From positions 62,001-126,000 of the forward strand of contig DATAPD010000070.1 in the NCBI GenBank assembly GCA_036265385.1: a DNA stretch of 64,000 bases. Reading direction: 5' to 3'. Shown piece by piece: positions 52,737 through 61,775 of the stretch (positions within the stretch are counted from its first letter, which is position 1; each line of letters begins with the position of its first letter). The notes under the pieces were generated by a model, which did not search any database, was not told the origin of the DNA, and was given only the letters and a program-made list of their open reading frames with translations. The position numbers and the translations under genes were made by a program. Source of the DNA: DATAPD01 sp036265385. GTDB lineage: Bacteria; Acidobacteriota; Terriglobia; Terriglobales; Acidobacteriaceae.

Positions 52737-54503
52737 GTGCCCACTTCCAGCGCCCAATCTGACTTGATGTCGAAGGTCGAACCTCTGCTTCTTGAGGTTG
52801 CGGACGTTGTCAATACCACCCTTGACCTGGAGACGACACTCCGCCGTGTCGCGGAACTCGTTCGCAAGGTTATTGATTACGAAATCTTCGCCATCCTTCT
52901 TTTGAACGAAAAGGCCCAGGAGTTGTACGTTCGTTTCCACCACGGCTATCCCAAGGAAGTGGCCGAGCGAACGCGAGTAAAAGTTGGCGAGGGAGTCACG
53001 GGACGCGCAGCCCAACTCCGTCAGACAATCCTGGTAGACGATGTAACCAAGGAAACCGGCTATATCGATGCCGTCCCGAATGTCCGCTCCGAACTTGCAA
53101 TCCCACTCATCGTAAAAAATAGCGTAATTGGTGTGATCGACATCGAAGCCGTGCAGCCCGGCTATTTCACAGAAGAACACAAGCGTCTGCTCACGCTCAT
53201 TGCTTCACGAATGGCCGTGGGCATCGAGAATGCTCGCCTTCATACCCGCACCACACGTCAGGCTCGCACTCTACTTCTGCTGAATGAGATTGCGCGCGAA
53301 CTGAGCTCAATCCTCAACGTCGACAGCTTGCTTGCTCGCATTGCGGAACTGCTCCGTCGCCTGATCGATTACCAAATGTTCAGCATTCTGCTGGTCGACG
53401 AAAACAACGAAAAGCTTCAGCACCGGTTTGCTTTGCGCTTCAACGAAAACATTCAACTTAAACACGATGTGCCTATGGGCTTAGGACTTGTTGGTGCAGC
53501 GGCGCAAAAAAAAGAGGCCGTCCTCGTCCCCGACGTCAGCAAAGATACGCGGTACATCTCCCTGAACCCCGAAACGCGTTCAGAACTCGCCGTTCCGCTC
53601 ATTTACAAAGACAACGTAATTGGTGTCCTCGACCTCGAGCACACCCGTCGCGGATTCTTCACTGAGGATCACAAACGCACCATCACGACTCTCGCGGCCC
53701 AGGTCGCTATTGCACTCGAAAATGCGCGCCTCTACGAGCAGATCGCCAAACAAGAACAACGGCTAGAACGCGACTTGGCGCTCGCCCGCGAACTGCAATT
53801 CCGCCTGCTTCCGCAGAAAAATCCCAAGCTTGAAAATCTCGAAGTCGCGGCAAAATTCGTTCCCGCACGAGCAATTGGCGGCGATCTTTACGATTTCCTG
53901 AACTATTCCTTAAGCCGCCTAGGAATCGTTGTTGGTGACGTGAGCGGAAAGGGCGCTCCCGCAGCCATCTATGCGGCCCTCGTCAGCGGCATCATCCGGT
54001 CTCATGCACCCATCGAACCCGGTCCGGCCGAAATGCTTTCTGCCGTCAATAATTCGCTAGGCGAGCGGCGAATTGAGGGGCAGTACGTCTCCATCATCTA
54101 TGCCGTCTGGGACGACGAGCGCCGGACCCTGCACGTCGCAAACTCGGGACTCCCGCGGCCGCTTTACTGCCATGATGGAAAAATCGAACCCATTGAAGCC
54201 AGCGGCCTGCCACTCGGACTTTTCGACGATGCCGACTATGAGGAGTACACGTTCCACGCTAAGCCAGGAGACATGTTCGTTTTCCTGAGCGATGGAATTC
54301 TCGACGCCCGCAACCGGAACGGGGACATGTTCGGACGGGGTCGCGTCGAAGAAGTCGTCAAAACGTGTACCGACAAGACCGCCGAGTGCGTCGTCACTTC
54401 CCTGTTCAAGGCCGTTGCGAAATTTGCAGCGAAAGTGGAATCGTTTGACGACCAAACCGTTGTCGCCATCAAAGTCAAAGAGTCCGCGGCCAAGCGCAAG
54501 TGA
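52737..54503 (+). CDS. GAF-GAF-PP2C (RsbU/SpoIIE-type) phosphatase
   Basis: A 588-residue signalling protein: two GAF domains (~25-180, with VGEGVTGRAAQLRQTILVDD; ~195-345, with GLGLVGAAAQKKEAVLVPDV), a short coiled-coil linker (RLERDLALARELQFRLLP), and a C-terminal PP2C-type serine phosphatase domain (AIGGDLYDFLNYSL, VGDVSGKGAPAAIYAALV, VFLSDGILDARN, SFDDQTVVAIKV). Metal aspartates are intact. Probably an anti-anti-sigma-type regulator. The start is uncertain: GTG at 52737 used, ATG at 52767 or TTG at 52707 also possible. It overlaps lysA by 4 bp. Confidence 0.9.
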   Translation: MPTSSAQSDLMSKVEPLLLEVADVVNTTLDLETTLRRVAELVRKVIDYEIFAILLLNEKAQELYVRFHHGYPKEVAERTRVKVGEGVTGRAAQLRQTILVDDVTKETGYIDAVPNVRSELAIPLIVKNSVIGVIDIEAVQPGYFTEEHKRLLTLIASRMAVGIENARLHTRTTRQARTLLLLNEIARELSSILNVDSLLARIAELLRRLIDYQMFSILLVDENNEKLQHRFALRFNENIQLKHDVPMGLGLVGAAAQKKEAVLVPDVSKDTRYISLNPETRSELAVPLIYKDNVIGVLDLEHTRRGFFTEDHKRTITTLAAQVAIALENARLYEQIAKQEQRLERDLALARELQFRLLPQKNPKLENLEVAAKFVPARAIGGDLYDFLNYSLSRLGIVVGDVSGKGAPAAIYAALVSGIIRSHAPIEPGPAEMLSAVNNSLGERRIEGQYVSIIYAVWDDERRTLHVANSGLPRPLYCHDGKIEPIEASGLPLGLFDDADYEEYTFHAKPGDMFVFLSDGILDARNRNGDMFGRGRVEEVVKTCTDKTAECVVTSLFKAVAKFAAKVESFDDQTVVAIKVKESAAKRK

Positions 54504-55801
54504 CATCCCATGATTCCAACCGAGTCCTGCGACCTCCAGCACTGAAATATCGCTCCGTCAGTGGAGGTCTGGAGCTTTATTCCGAGGACATCTCGCTTGC
54601 TCAACTAGCAAAGCGTTATGGCACTCCCCTGTACGTTTATTCGGCGCAGACTTTTCACCAGCGTCTTCAGCAATTCGATGCCGCCTTTTCCGCAATTCCC
54701 CACACCATCTGCTACTCGGTGAAAGCAAATTCGACGATTGGGCTTTTGCGCCTCGTGGCCCGCGCAGGTCACGGATTTGACGTCGTTTCCCTGGGCGAGT
54801 TGGAACGTGTTCGCAAAGCGAGCCCACTGGCCGTTCGCAAGGCTGTTTTCTCCGGTGTCGGCAAAACGGGCGACGAGATGGCCATCGCTATCAAGGCGGG
54901 CATTCTCTTGTTCAATGTCGAAAGCGAATCGGAATTGCGCGCTCTGGCAGCAACCGCGAAGAAACTGCGGAAGGTCGCTCATGTGGCGCTTCGTGTGAAC
55001 CCCGATGTTCCGGCCGAAACTCATCCCTACATATCAACTGGCCTCACGGAACATAAATTCGGTGTCCCGATCGATGACGCAAGGAGGTTGTACAAGGAAG
55101 CGGCCCGCTTTTCTCACCTACGCGTGAGTGGCGTGAGCGTTCATATCGGATCGCAAATTACCGAGGTTTCCTCGTTCGCAATCGCCATGACCCGGATCGC
55201 CACACTGGTCTCCGAACTTCGCTCCGATGGCCACGAAATCCGCTACGTCGATGCCGGCGGCGGATACGGAATACCTTATGACAGTGCCCAACCGGACGAC
55301 TTTTCTCATGACGTGAAGGAGTATGCAAAAGCGGTCTTCGCTCCGTTGTCTGGGCTCAACGTTCATCTCTTGCTGGAACCGGGCCGTTCCATCGTCGGTC
55401 CAGCTGGCGTTCTACTCACGAAAGTTCTTTACCGAAAAACGAACGGAGACAAGCGCTTTCTGGTTGTCGATGCCGCTATGAATGACATGCTGCGGCCGTC
55501 TCTCTACAAAGCTTTCCACGAGATCGTCGCACTCAAGAAGCAGCCTTCAGATACGCTCGAACAAACGGACATTGTGGGGCCCATCTGCGAAACTGGCGAC
55601 TTTTTCGCTCGTGATCGCTCTCTTTCGATCGTACCCGAAGGTGGTTTGATCGCGATTCTGGATACGGGTGCTTATGGGATGTCGCTGTCTTCCAATTACA
55701 ACACGCGTCCTCGTGCTGCAGAGTTGCTCATCGAGGGTCGAACAGTTCGCTTGATTCGTAAGCGTGAAACGATCCGGGATTTACTTCGCAACGAACGTTA
55801 A
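54500..55801 (+). CDS. lysA: Diaminopimelate decarboxylase
   Basis: PLP-dependent decarboxylation of meso-diaminopimelate to lysine, the last lysine-synthesis step. 433 residues. PLP-lysine region YSVKANSTIGLLRL, HKFGVPIDDARRLY, HIGSQITE, DAGGGYGIPY, EPGRSIVGPAG and the active-site CETGDFFA are all present. A GTG start overlaps the phosphatase stop (GTGA). Confidence 0.95.
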   Translation: MTSHDSNRVLRPPALKYRSVSGGLELYSEDISLAQLAKRYGTPLYVYSAQTFHQRLQQFDAAFSAIPHTICYSVKANSTIGLLRLVARAGHGFDVVSLGELERVRKASPLAVRKAVFSGVGKTGDEMAIAIKAGILLFNVESESELRALAATAKKLRKVAHVALRVNPDVPAETHPYISTGLTEHKFGVPIDDARRLYKEAARFSHLRVSGVSVHIGSQITEVSSFAIAMTRIATLVSELRSDGHEIRYVDAGGGYGIPYDSAQPDDFSHDVKEYAKAVFAPLSGLNVHLLLEPGRSIVGPAGVLLTKVLYRKTNGDKRFLVVDAAMNDMLRPSLYKAFHEIVALKKQPSDTLEQTDIVGPICETGDFFARDRSLSIVPEGGLIAILDTGAYGMSLSSNYNTRPRAAELLIEGRTVRLIRKRETIRDLLRNER

Positions 55802-55870
55802 CATCAGACTGCCTTGTGCGTTCAGAGCGTTTCCTCCCAAAAGATGATCCACCTCCACGTACAAGAAGGC

Positions 55871-55925
55871 GTCATCCCGAACGCGCGCGCTTTTTCCAGC
55901 GCGCGGAGGGATCTTGCGCGAAGTG
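55871..55925. repeat. Dispersed intergenic repeat, GTCATCCCGA type
   Basis: GTCATCCCGA, then an inverted pair of GCGCGCG arms around TTTTTCCA, then GAGGGATCTTGCGC. It belongs to the same family as the copies near 50168, 51167, 57734 and 57868. Confidence 0.6.
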
Positions 55926-55957
55926 CTCTGCCGCGAAGACGCTTGCCAACCTTGACA

Positions 55958-57670
55958 CTAACGTCTGTCAGAACCACCTTCGGGATGCGCACTTGCGTCC
56001 CACACCATTTTGCCGCCAACGAAGGTCTTCAGCGCCCTTACGTCGCGGATCTTTTCCGGAGGGATCGCAAAAAGATCCTCGCTCAGCAAGACCATGTCCG
56101 CCAGCTTCCCAACACTGATGGATCCCTTCTCGTTCTCCTGAAATTCCGCGTATGCCGACCCCATCGTATAAGCAGAGAGCGTCTCCTCAAGAGTTAGCTT
56201 CTGCTCCGGAAACCAGCCATTCGGATTCTTGCCATCGAGTGTTTCTCTGGTTACAGCCGCATAAACCGACAACATCGGATTTAGCGGCGCCACGCTCCAA
56301 TCCGTTCCAAATGCAAGACGAACCCCATGATCCAGAAATGTGCGGAACGCATAGGTCCGGCTCGCCCGATCATGGCCAATCCTCTTCTCTGCCCAACGGC
56401 CATCGTCAATCGCGTGGTACGGCTGCACCGACGCGATCACATGCAGCTTCGCGAACCGGTCGAAATCCTTGGCGGCCATGTGTTGCGCGTGCTCAATGCG
56501 CCAGCGTCGGTCCGCCACTCCGTGTTCCTTCTCGATCTCCGAATAGATATCCAGGATGATCGAGATACCCTGGTCGCCGATCGCGTGCGTACACAATTGC
56601 AGCCCCGCCGCATCCGCCTTCAACATGCCTTCTTGCATCATCGAGACCGGATGCATCGCATCCGAAAGCAGCCCATGAGTCTCAGGCTTATCCACGAAAG
56701 GCTCGAAAAAATAAGCCGTTGCCGACCCGAGCGACCCGTCCGCATAACTTTTCAGGGCGCCGATTCGCAAATAAGACGACCCGAAACTGTGCCGGATACC
56801 GATCTTCGTCAAGTCATCGACCTGGCTGATCAGAGGCGCCGCATAAATTCGCGCCGTGAGTTCGCCGCGCTGCTCCAGTTCCGCATACGCAGCGATATCT
56901 TCGAACTCCGGATTCATGTCTTGCACGCTAGTCACACCCAATGACGCAGCATGCCCCAGCGATCGCCGCGCAATCTGCAGCCGCTGTTCGTGCGACAAAG
57001 GAGGAATTACTTTCGACACGAGGTCCTGCGCCGCATCCTTCAACGCGCCTGTAGGTTCCCCCTTCGCATCGCGCACGATCTCCCCACCCGGCGGATCGGG
57101 CGTCTTCGCCGTGATCCCGGCCAACTTCAAAGCCACCGCATTGACCAGAATCATGTGTCCGTCATAGCGATTGACCGACACGGGCGTATCCGGCGTGACT
57201 GGATCGATCAATTCATGCGTCGGCAGAACCGCCGGTGTCCACTTCGTTTCGTCCCAATCTCCACCTTGAATCCATTGTCCCTTCGGAGTGTTCTTTGCCC
57301 GCTCGCCAATTCGACGCACAAATTCCGGCACGCTGGTGGCATCGTTCAACTGCACCGCATCGAGGGCCATTCCACCCGGCATGAAATGAACGTGACTGTC
57401 GTTGAATCCCGGCGCCAGGAATTTCCCTTGCGCATCAATTACCTTGCTTTGCGTTCCCTGCCAGGCTTTCACTTCCTCATTGGTACCGACCGCCACAATT
57501 CGATCTCGCAGCACAGCAACGCTAGTGGCCGACGGTTGCGCCTTATCACCCGTCCAGATCTTGGCGTTTGTGATGATCAAGTCCGCAGCCGGACGTTGCT
57601 GCCCGAAGGAAAACGGCACAGCCAAACACCACACAAAGAACAAACGGACTGCGACTCTTTTCGTCACCAT
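55958..57670 (-). CDS. Exported amidohydrolase (YtcJ-like, amidohydrolase 3 family)
   Basis: A 570-residue metal-dependent hydrolase with a signal peptide (VAVRLFFVWCLAVPFSFGQ). The amidohydrolase metal site is evident: PGFNDSHVHFMPGG, then HAIGDQGISIILDIYSE and IEHAQHMAAKD, and GTDWSVAPLNPML. The N- and C-terminal urease-like beta segments (IITNAKIWTGDKAQP...DAQGKFLAPGFND; GKLADMVLLSEDLFAI) are present. The ATG at 57670 gives the better signal peptide; an upstream ATG at 57700 is in frame. The substrate is unknown. Confidence 0.9.
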   Translation of the reverse strand: MVTKRVAVRLFFVWCLAVPFSFGQQRPAADLIITNAKIWTGDKAQPSATSVAVLRDRIVAVGTNEEVKAWQGTQSKVIDAQGKFLAPGFNDSHVHFMPGGMALDAVQLNDATSVPEFVRRIGERAKNTPKGQWIQGGDWDETKWTPAVLPTHELIDPVTPDTPVSVNRYDGHMILVNAVALKLAGITAKTPDPPGGEIVRDAKGEPTGALKDAAQDLVSKVIPPLSHEQRLQIARRSLGHAASLGVTSVQDMNPEFEDIAAYAELEQRGELTARIYAAPLISQVDDLTKIGIRHSFGSSYLRIGALKSYADGSLGSATAYFFEPFVDKPETHGLLSDAMHPVSMMQEGMLKADAAGLQLCTHAIGDQGISIILDIYSEIEKEHGVADRRWRIEHAQHMAAKDFDRFAKLHVIASVQPYHAIDDGRWAEKRIGHDRASRTYAFRTFLDHGVRLAFGTDWSVAPLNPMLSVYAAVTRETLDGKNPNGWFPEQKLTLEETLSAYTMGSAYAEFQENEKGSISVGKLADMVLLSEDLFAIPPEKIRDVRALKTFVGGKMVWDASAHPEGGSDRR

Positions 57671-57932
57671 AATGAACTGCACCGGTTTCGCTCCGTACAT
57701 ATCGGCTGTTCCTTAATATCGGCTGCTCTCTTCTTGTCATTCCGAGGAGCGCGGCGACGAGGAATCCCTTCCCCTCAACTGCACTCACGGTCGTCATTCC
57801 AGCCGCCCTTCCTGTTCGCGCAGTTGAACGCTGACTACGGACTACTGACTAGCGACTAATTCTTTCCTTGTCATTCCGAGCCGCTTGCACTGGGCAGACT
57901 AGCCACTAACGACTAACTACTAGCTACTGTTC
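57671..57932. repeat. Intergenic region with dispersed repeats and a GACTA-rich tract
   Basis: Two copies of TTGTCATTCCGAG (57734-57746 and 57868-57880), the first followed by GCGCGGCGACGAGGAATCCC. Between and after them runs a degenerate ACTGACTA/CGACTA-type tract (57828-57925). No gene was recognised. A similar tract lies at 51236-51270, also immediately 3' of a minus-strand gene. Confidence 0.6.
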
Positions 57933-58817
57933 TTACCGCTGTCCCCACTTCAACTTCGTGCGGAGCACATCGAAGAACGTATTGCTGCGGCGGATCAACT
58001 GCACGCCGTGCTGTGCTTTTTGACAGGCGACGCGGTCCCCATCATGGATCGGCATTCCCACTTGTCCATCGACGCTCAGGTACGCCTCTTCTTCACCCGT
58101 TCGCACCACGATTTCGATTTCCGCCGTATCACGCACCACCAGCGCACGATGCGTCAACGAGTGCGGTGAAACCGGTGTGACCACGAACGCATTCACATTC
58201 GGCATCAAAATCGGGCCAGCCGCAGCCAGCGAATATGCCGTCGACCCCGTCGGAGTCGAAACGATTAATCCGTCCGCCTTGTAATTCGAAACAAAAGATT
58301 TATCGATGAAGAGATCGAAATTATTCAATCGTGCGATCGCGCTCTTGCTCACCACCACATCGTTCATCGCTTGATAGTGCACCACCGATACGCCTGCTCG
58401 ATGCACTTCGCAATTTACCATCGACCGAGAATCCAGGGCACAAGCACCACGTTCCATCGCCTCTAGCGTCGGATAAAGATCCGCCAATGGCACCTCGGTG
58501 AGAAATCCCAGAGATCCGAGATTCACTCCCAGCACTGGCACTTCTGCTTGGGCGACTGCGCGCGCGGCCGACAGTAGTGTCCCGTCTCCGCCGAGCACAA
58601 TGGCCAGGTCAAGCGACCGCGACCCTAACTCGCTGCGTGGGACAACCGTTGGACCTTTCATGTACGCCGTGGTTTCTTTGTCGACGACCACGTCGTACTG
58701 ATGCTGATTCAGCCATTGCACCAAATCCGGGAGAATTTTTGAGAGTTCAGGTTTGGCCGGTTTGGAGATGAGCGCAACCGACTTGCGACGGTCTGTCGGC
58801 AGATGGAAGGTTTCCAT
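57933..58817 (-). CDS. nadK: NAD kinase
   Basis: Phosphorylates NAD to NADP with ATP or polyphosphate. 294 residues. Signature GGDGTLLSAARAVA, GVNLGSLGFLTE, and STPTGSTAYSLAAAGPI are all present; the C-terminal VDGQVGMPI is also typical. The ATG at 58817 follows AGGA at 3 nt and is preferred to an upstream TTG at 58835. It lies downstream of tlyA in the same direction. Confidence 0.95.
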   Translation of the reverse strand: METFHLPTDRRKSVALISKPAKPELSKILPDLVQWLNQHQYDVVVDKETTAYMKGPTVVPRSELGSRSLDLAIVLGGDGTLLSAARAVAQAEVPVLGVNLGSLGFLTEVPLADLYPTLEAMERGACALDSRSMVNCEVHRAGVSVVHYQAMNDVVVSKSAIARLNNFDLFIDKSFVSNYKADGLIVSTPTGSTAYSLAAAGPILMPNVNAFVVTPVSPHSLTHRALVVRDTAEIEIVVRTGEEEAYLSVDGQVGMPIHDGDRVACQKAQHGVQLIRRSNTFFDVLRTKLKWGQR

Positions 58818-58883
58818 GAGTCCTGTGACTGGCAACGCTGAATTGTACAGAAAGCCGAAGATTAAGGTGCGTGTTTCGAGGAC

Positions 58884-59624
58884 TTACCATTTACCGAGCA
58901 GAAGAAATTCACGGTTTCCCTCCGCGCCTGTGATCGGAGACTCTGTCCACTCCGTCTGGCGGCATCCGACTTCCCGCAAAAAGTCTTGCACTTTCCGCAC
59001 CGCCGCCATTTGCACGGACTCGTCTCGCACAATGCCGCCTTTCCCAACTTGCTCTCGCCCCGCTTCGAATTGTGGCTTTACTAAGATGATGATCTTTTTG
59101 CCATCCACCGATTCCCCGAACGCAGCGGAGACAACCGCTGGCACCACCAGCGTGGCCGAGATAAACGAGACATCAATCACGATCAGATCGACATTCTCTC
59201 CTACATCCTCAGCCTTCATGTATCGTGCGTTGAGTTTTTCAACAAGTCGAACCCGCGGATCTTGTCGCAGCTTCACATCGATCTGTCCATAACCGGTGTC
59301 GACCGCGATCACCCTCATCGCGCCGTGCTGCAGCAGGCAATCCGTAAACCCGCCAGTCGACGCGCCCACATCCAGACAAGTGCAATCGTTTACATCGATT
59401 CTCCAGTAATCCAGTGCATGCTCGAGCTTCAAGCCGCCGCGGCTGACATATCGCAGAGTCTCGCCCAGAATCCTTAGCGACGAATCGGCGTCAACCTGCA
59501 CTCCCGCTTTTTCGATTTTCTGTTCGTTCACCAGAACCTTGCCCGCGAGAATCAGCGCTTGCGCACGAGTGCGAGTTTCTACCAGTCCACGATCCACCAG
59601 CAATTTGTCGACACGCACCTTCAT
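58884..59624 (-). CDS. tlyA: TlyA-family rRNA 2'-O-methyltransferase (hemolysin A-like)
   Basis: A 246-residue protein: an N-terminal S4 RNA-binding domain (VRVDKLLVDRGLVETRTRAQ) and a FtsJ-like methyltransferase domain with the SAM motif LDVGASTGGFTDCLLQHGA and the catalytic residues in VSFISATLVV and LVKPQFEAGREQVGKGG. Characterised members methylate ribose in 16S/23S rRNA. It is upstream of nadK on the same strand with a 66-bp gap, so probably one operon. Confidence 0.93.
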   Translation of the reverse strand: MKVRVDKLLVDRGLVETRTRAQALILAGKVLVNEQKIEKAGVQVDADSSLRILGETLRYVSRGGLKLEHALDYWRIDVNDCTCLDVGASTGGFTDCLLQHGAMRVIAVDTGYGQIDVKLRQDPRVRLVEKLNARYMKAEDVGENVDLIVIDVSFISATLVVPAVVSAAFGESVDGKKIIILVKPQFEAGREQVGKGGIVRDESVQMAAVRKVQDFLREVGCRQTEWTESPITGAEGNREFLLLGKW

Positions 59625-59787
59625 TCCATGCTCTTTCGTCGCGCTCCGTCAAAATCCCGCACCCTGTTCGGTGCAAGGAGTTGAACTTGTTGGGCATGAA
59701 TCATTTGCCGTCATTACGGAGCGCTTACCCACAAGATTATCCACAGACGTGTTGAAAACTGCTGAGGTGAATCACTTAGTCGCGCGC

Positions 59788-59815
59788 AAAATAAAAGCCG
59801 CCCTCGCGGACGGCT
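59788..59815 (-). terminator. Rho-independent terminator of yebC (minus strand)
   Basis: Read on the minus strand: AGCCGTCC-GCGA-GGGCGGCT, an 8-bp stem with one G-U pair and a GCGA tetraloop, followed by TTTATTTT. It lies 20 bp beyond the yebC stop. Confidence 0.85.
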
Positions 59816-59837
59816 CTCTAAACAAATCTACGCAGGA

Positions 59838-60587
59838 TTATCCCGCAACTTCTTCCAACAGCTTTTGATCGATGTCGAAATTCGAATGCACATTCTGTAC
59901 ATCGTCGTGCTCTTCGAGCGCTTCCATCAAGCGAATCATCGTCGACGCGGCGGCTCCTTCGAGCTTGATGTAGTTCTGCGGAATCATCGCCACACTCGAT
60001 GACGCCGGAGTAATGCCCGCCTTCTTCACCGCTTCCAGAACATCTTCGTAAGCTGACGGTGCAGTCAAAATTTCCCAGCTGTCTCCGTCGTCCCTCAGGT
60101 CTTCGCCGCCCGCTTCCAGAACGATGTTCATCAAATCGTCTTCTTTAGCGGCCGCCTTCGGAATCACGATGTCGCCCTTCTTGTGGAACATCCAGGCCAC
60201 AGCACCAGCCTCGGCCATGTTCCCACCGTTTTTGCCAAAGACGTGACGAATCTCGCTAACCGTCCGATTCCGATTGTCCGTATTGATGTCAGCCAGAACT
60301 GCCGCACCTCCCGGCCCGTATCCTTCCAGCGTGAACTCTTCATAGGTCGCGCCCGGCAATTCCCCGGTACCGCGCTGGATCGCGCGCTTGATGTTGTCGG
60401 CCGGCATGTTTTCGGCCTTGGCCGCTGCAACTGCGGTCCGCAAGCGGGGATTGGCGTCCGCATCGCCTCCGCCGTTTTTCGCTGCGATCGTGATTTCTTT
60501 GATCAGGCGCGTGAAGATCTTGCCGCGCTTGGCATCGAGCGCGCCTTTTTTGTGCTTAATTGTGGCCCATTTTGAGTGGCCGGACAT
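59838..60587 (-). CDS. yebC: YebC/PmpR family translation or transcription factor (TACO1-like)
   Basis: A conserved 249-residue protein beginning MSGHSKWATIKHKKGALDAK, the invariant N terminus of the YebC family. Other blocks are NPRLRTAVAAAKAENMPADN, RAIQRGTGELPGATYEEFT, and EIRHVFGKNGGNMAEAGAVA. Family members act as transcription regulators or as translation factors relieving ribosome stalling at proline runs. The ATG has GAGGT 5 nt upstream. A possible -10 box is 103 bp upstream, giving a long leader. Confidence 0.94.
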   Translation of the reverse strand: MSGHSKWATIKHKKGALDAKRGKIFTRLIKEITIAAKNGGGDADANPRLRTAVAAAKAENMPADNIKRAIQRGTGELPGATYEEFTLEGYGPGGAAVLADINTDNRNRTVSEIRHVFGKNGGNMAEAGAVAWMFHKKGDIVIPKAAAKEDDLMNIVLEAGGEDLRDDGDSWEILTAPSAYEDVLEAVKKAGITPASSSVAMIPQNYIKLEGAAASTMIRLMEALEEHDDVQNVHSNFDIDQKLLEEVAG

Positions 60588-60689
60588 AGGAATACCTCGG
60601 TCTAGGAAACTTGAATTGCGCTATGAAGTAACAGGATTCGCCCAGCGGAGATCATTTGAGAGCCTCGCAACGCACACAGGCGAACAAAA

Positions 60690-60695
60690 ATTATA
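60690..60695 (-). promoter_or_regulatory. Possible -10 box of yebC
   Basis: TATAAT on the minus strand (60690-60695), about 100 bp upstream of the yebC start. A convincing -35 was not seen at 17 bp, so support is limited. Confidence 0.3.
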
Positions 60696-60740
60696 GCACG
60701 CTGATACTTCAGCCCCACCGAATGTCACCACCTGACCCAC

Positions 60741-60773
60741 ATGTCAAAGGCTACTAACGCCTGTTAACAACAG
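60741..60773. repeat. Cassette-boundary repeat, copy A
   Basis: Copy A of the repeat described at 62695: ATGTCAAAGGCTAC then TAACGCCTGTTAACAACAG. It contains the stop codon of the hypothetical gene at 60764-61087. Confidence 0.65.
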
Positions 60774-61087
60774 TTTGCTCCTGCAATTCTCTTGCACGCG
60801 CCGAACATCTCCGCTTTCCAATGCTCCTCCGCACGCTCAATCTCCGGTTGTTTCACTTTCAATGCATCCGGAGACCAAAGTTTTCGGACTTCTCCTACGG
60901 GCAAGGAATCAGTTTCGCTCTCAATAGCGATGATGAGGGTGCGGTCGGCCTCGTTCGCGATAGCATCCGTGTGTGCCAGTGAGACGAGTTCTCTAACTGC
61001 CTCCAAGATTGTGGTGCGGCCGTCTAAAACAGCTTGCGCAACTTCTCTCGCCTTTTGTGGTTCCCATTCTGAAGCCCGTCGATCCAT
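60764..61087 (-). CDS. Hypothetical protein in cassette-like array
   Basis: A 107-residue protein of unknown function, largely alpha-helical by composition (EWEPQKAREVAQAVLDGRTT, LEAVRELVSLAHTD, ERAEEHWKAEMFGACKRIAG). Its stop codon lies inside repeat copy A. No known domain was recognised. It is upstream of nothing obvious and divergent from the transposase remnant's flanking REP. Confidence 0.65.
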   Translation of the reverse strand: MDRRASEWEPQKAREVAQAVLDGRTTILEAVRELVSLAHTDAIANEADRTLIIAIESETDSLPVGEVRKLWSPDALKVKQPEIERAEEHWKAEMFGACKRIAGANCC

Positions 61088-61111
61088 TCACGAAGTATAG
61101 TGCCGCAGGCC

Positions 61112-61155
61112 GGTGGCTCACTCAAGCCCGGTTTTGGCTTGAGTGGGGCAGTTCG
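61112..61155. repeat. REP-like hairpin, right-hand partner of the RAYT remnant
   Basis: A 44-bp element with an internal stem CACTCAAGCC / GGCTTGAGTG around CGGTTTT. Reverse complemented, it matches the element at 61732-61775 with only two mismatches. The two bracket the transposase remnant in opposite orientation, the layout of REP sequences around a RAYT gene. Confidence 0.85.
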
Positions 61156-61665
61156 ACCGTGGCGCACAACTTTCCTTCCGCGCGTTCGCGTCGCCGTGCC
61201 GTCCACTCCGATTCGATTTCTACTCTTCCTTCCACTCCCATCGCGCAGTGGCAAAAACTGCTCCACTCCTAATCCTCGGGACGCTCACACAACCCCCGCT
61301 TCACCGGATTGTGATGGATAATCGCAGTTTCTCGACAAACTGCTCATAATTGCGAACATTGAAATCGTAATATCTCTTTTGCCAGAAGTGTTCGCGCTCT
61401 CCGATCAAGCGTCGCGACACTCCTTGCTTCAACGATTTGATCGCCTCGGCAAGATTCCCCCGCTCTGGCTCGTTGAGCAACAGATGAACATGGTCGAGCA
61501 TCACCACGTACCCGTAAACACTCAGTCTGAAATTCCGCCGGACACGTTCGCTTCGAACACTCGCCTGTTGACCTCCGGCACAAACAGCGGGAAGCGGTGA
61601 AAGCAGCAGAACGTGACAAAGTGAGTTTGCCGGGAGTGATGGAAGCGCTTCAGTCCCCAAGGCAT
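61122..61665 (-). pseudogene. REP-associated tyrosine transposase (RAYT/IS200-like), frameshifted
   Basis: A decayed HUH-type transposase. Pieces in three frames add up to a full-length RAYT of about 180 residues: start MPWGLKRFHHSRQTHFVTFC and FPLFVPEVNRRVFEA in one frame; RVRRNFRLSVYGYVVMLDHV and HLLLNEPERGNLAEAIKSLK plus EHFWQKRYYDF in a second, with the HVH metal motif and the catalytic Tyr; and IHHNPVKRGLCERPED, an in-frame TAG, then EWSS and a tail ending in PHSSQNRA in a third. Frameshifts lie near 61555 and 61322, with one nonsense codon near 61270. It is bracketed by inverted REP-like elements. It is inactive as it stands. Confidence 0.85.
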
Positions 61666-61731
61666 AAAACAGATTGTGCAGCGATGGGCGCTCCGAGTCT
61701 GTGAGAAACGAACATCTTGGAAGTTTGTTTG

Positions 61732-61775
61732 CGAACTACCCCACTCAAGCCAAAACCGGGCTTGAGTGTGCCACC
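61732..61775. repeat. REP-like hairpin, left-hand partner of the RAYT remnant
   Basis: A 44-bp element whose core is CACTCAAGCC / GGCTTGAGTG around AAAACCG. It is an inverted copy of 61112-61155 (2 mismatches in 44). It also replaces the expected 5' end of the small gene that follows. Confidence 0.85.

Noticed and set aside
56951..57859. 302-residue plus-strand ORF opposite the amidohydrolase
   Set aside because: An antisense shadow, Arg-rich and without a ribosome site or any domain.
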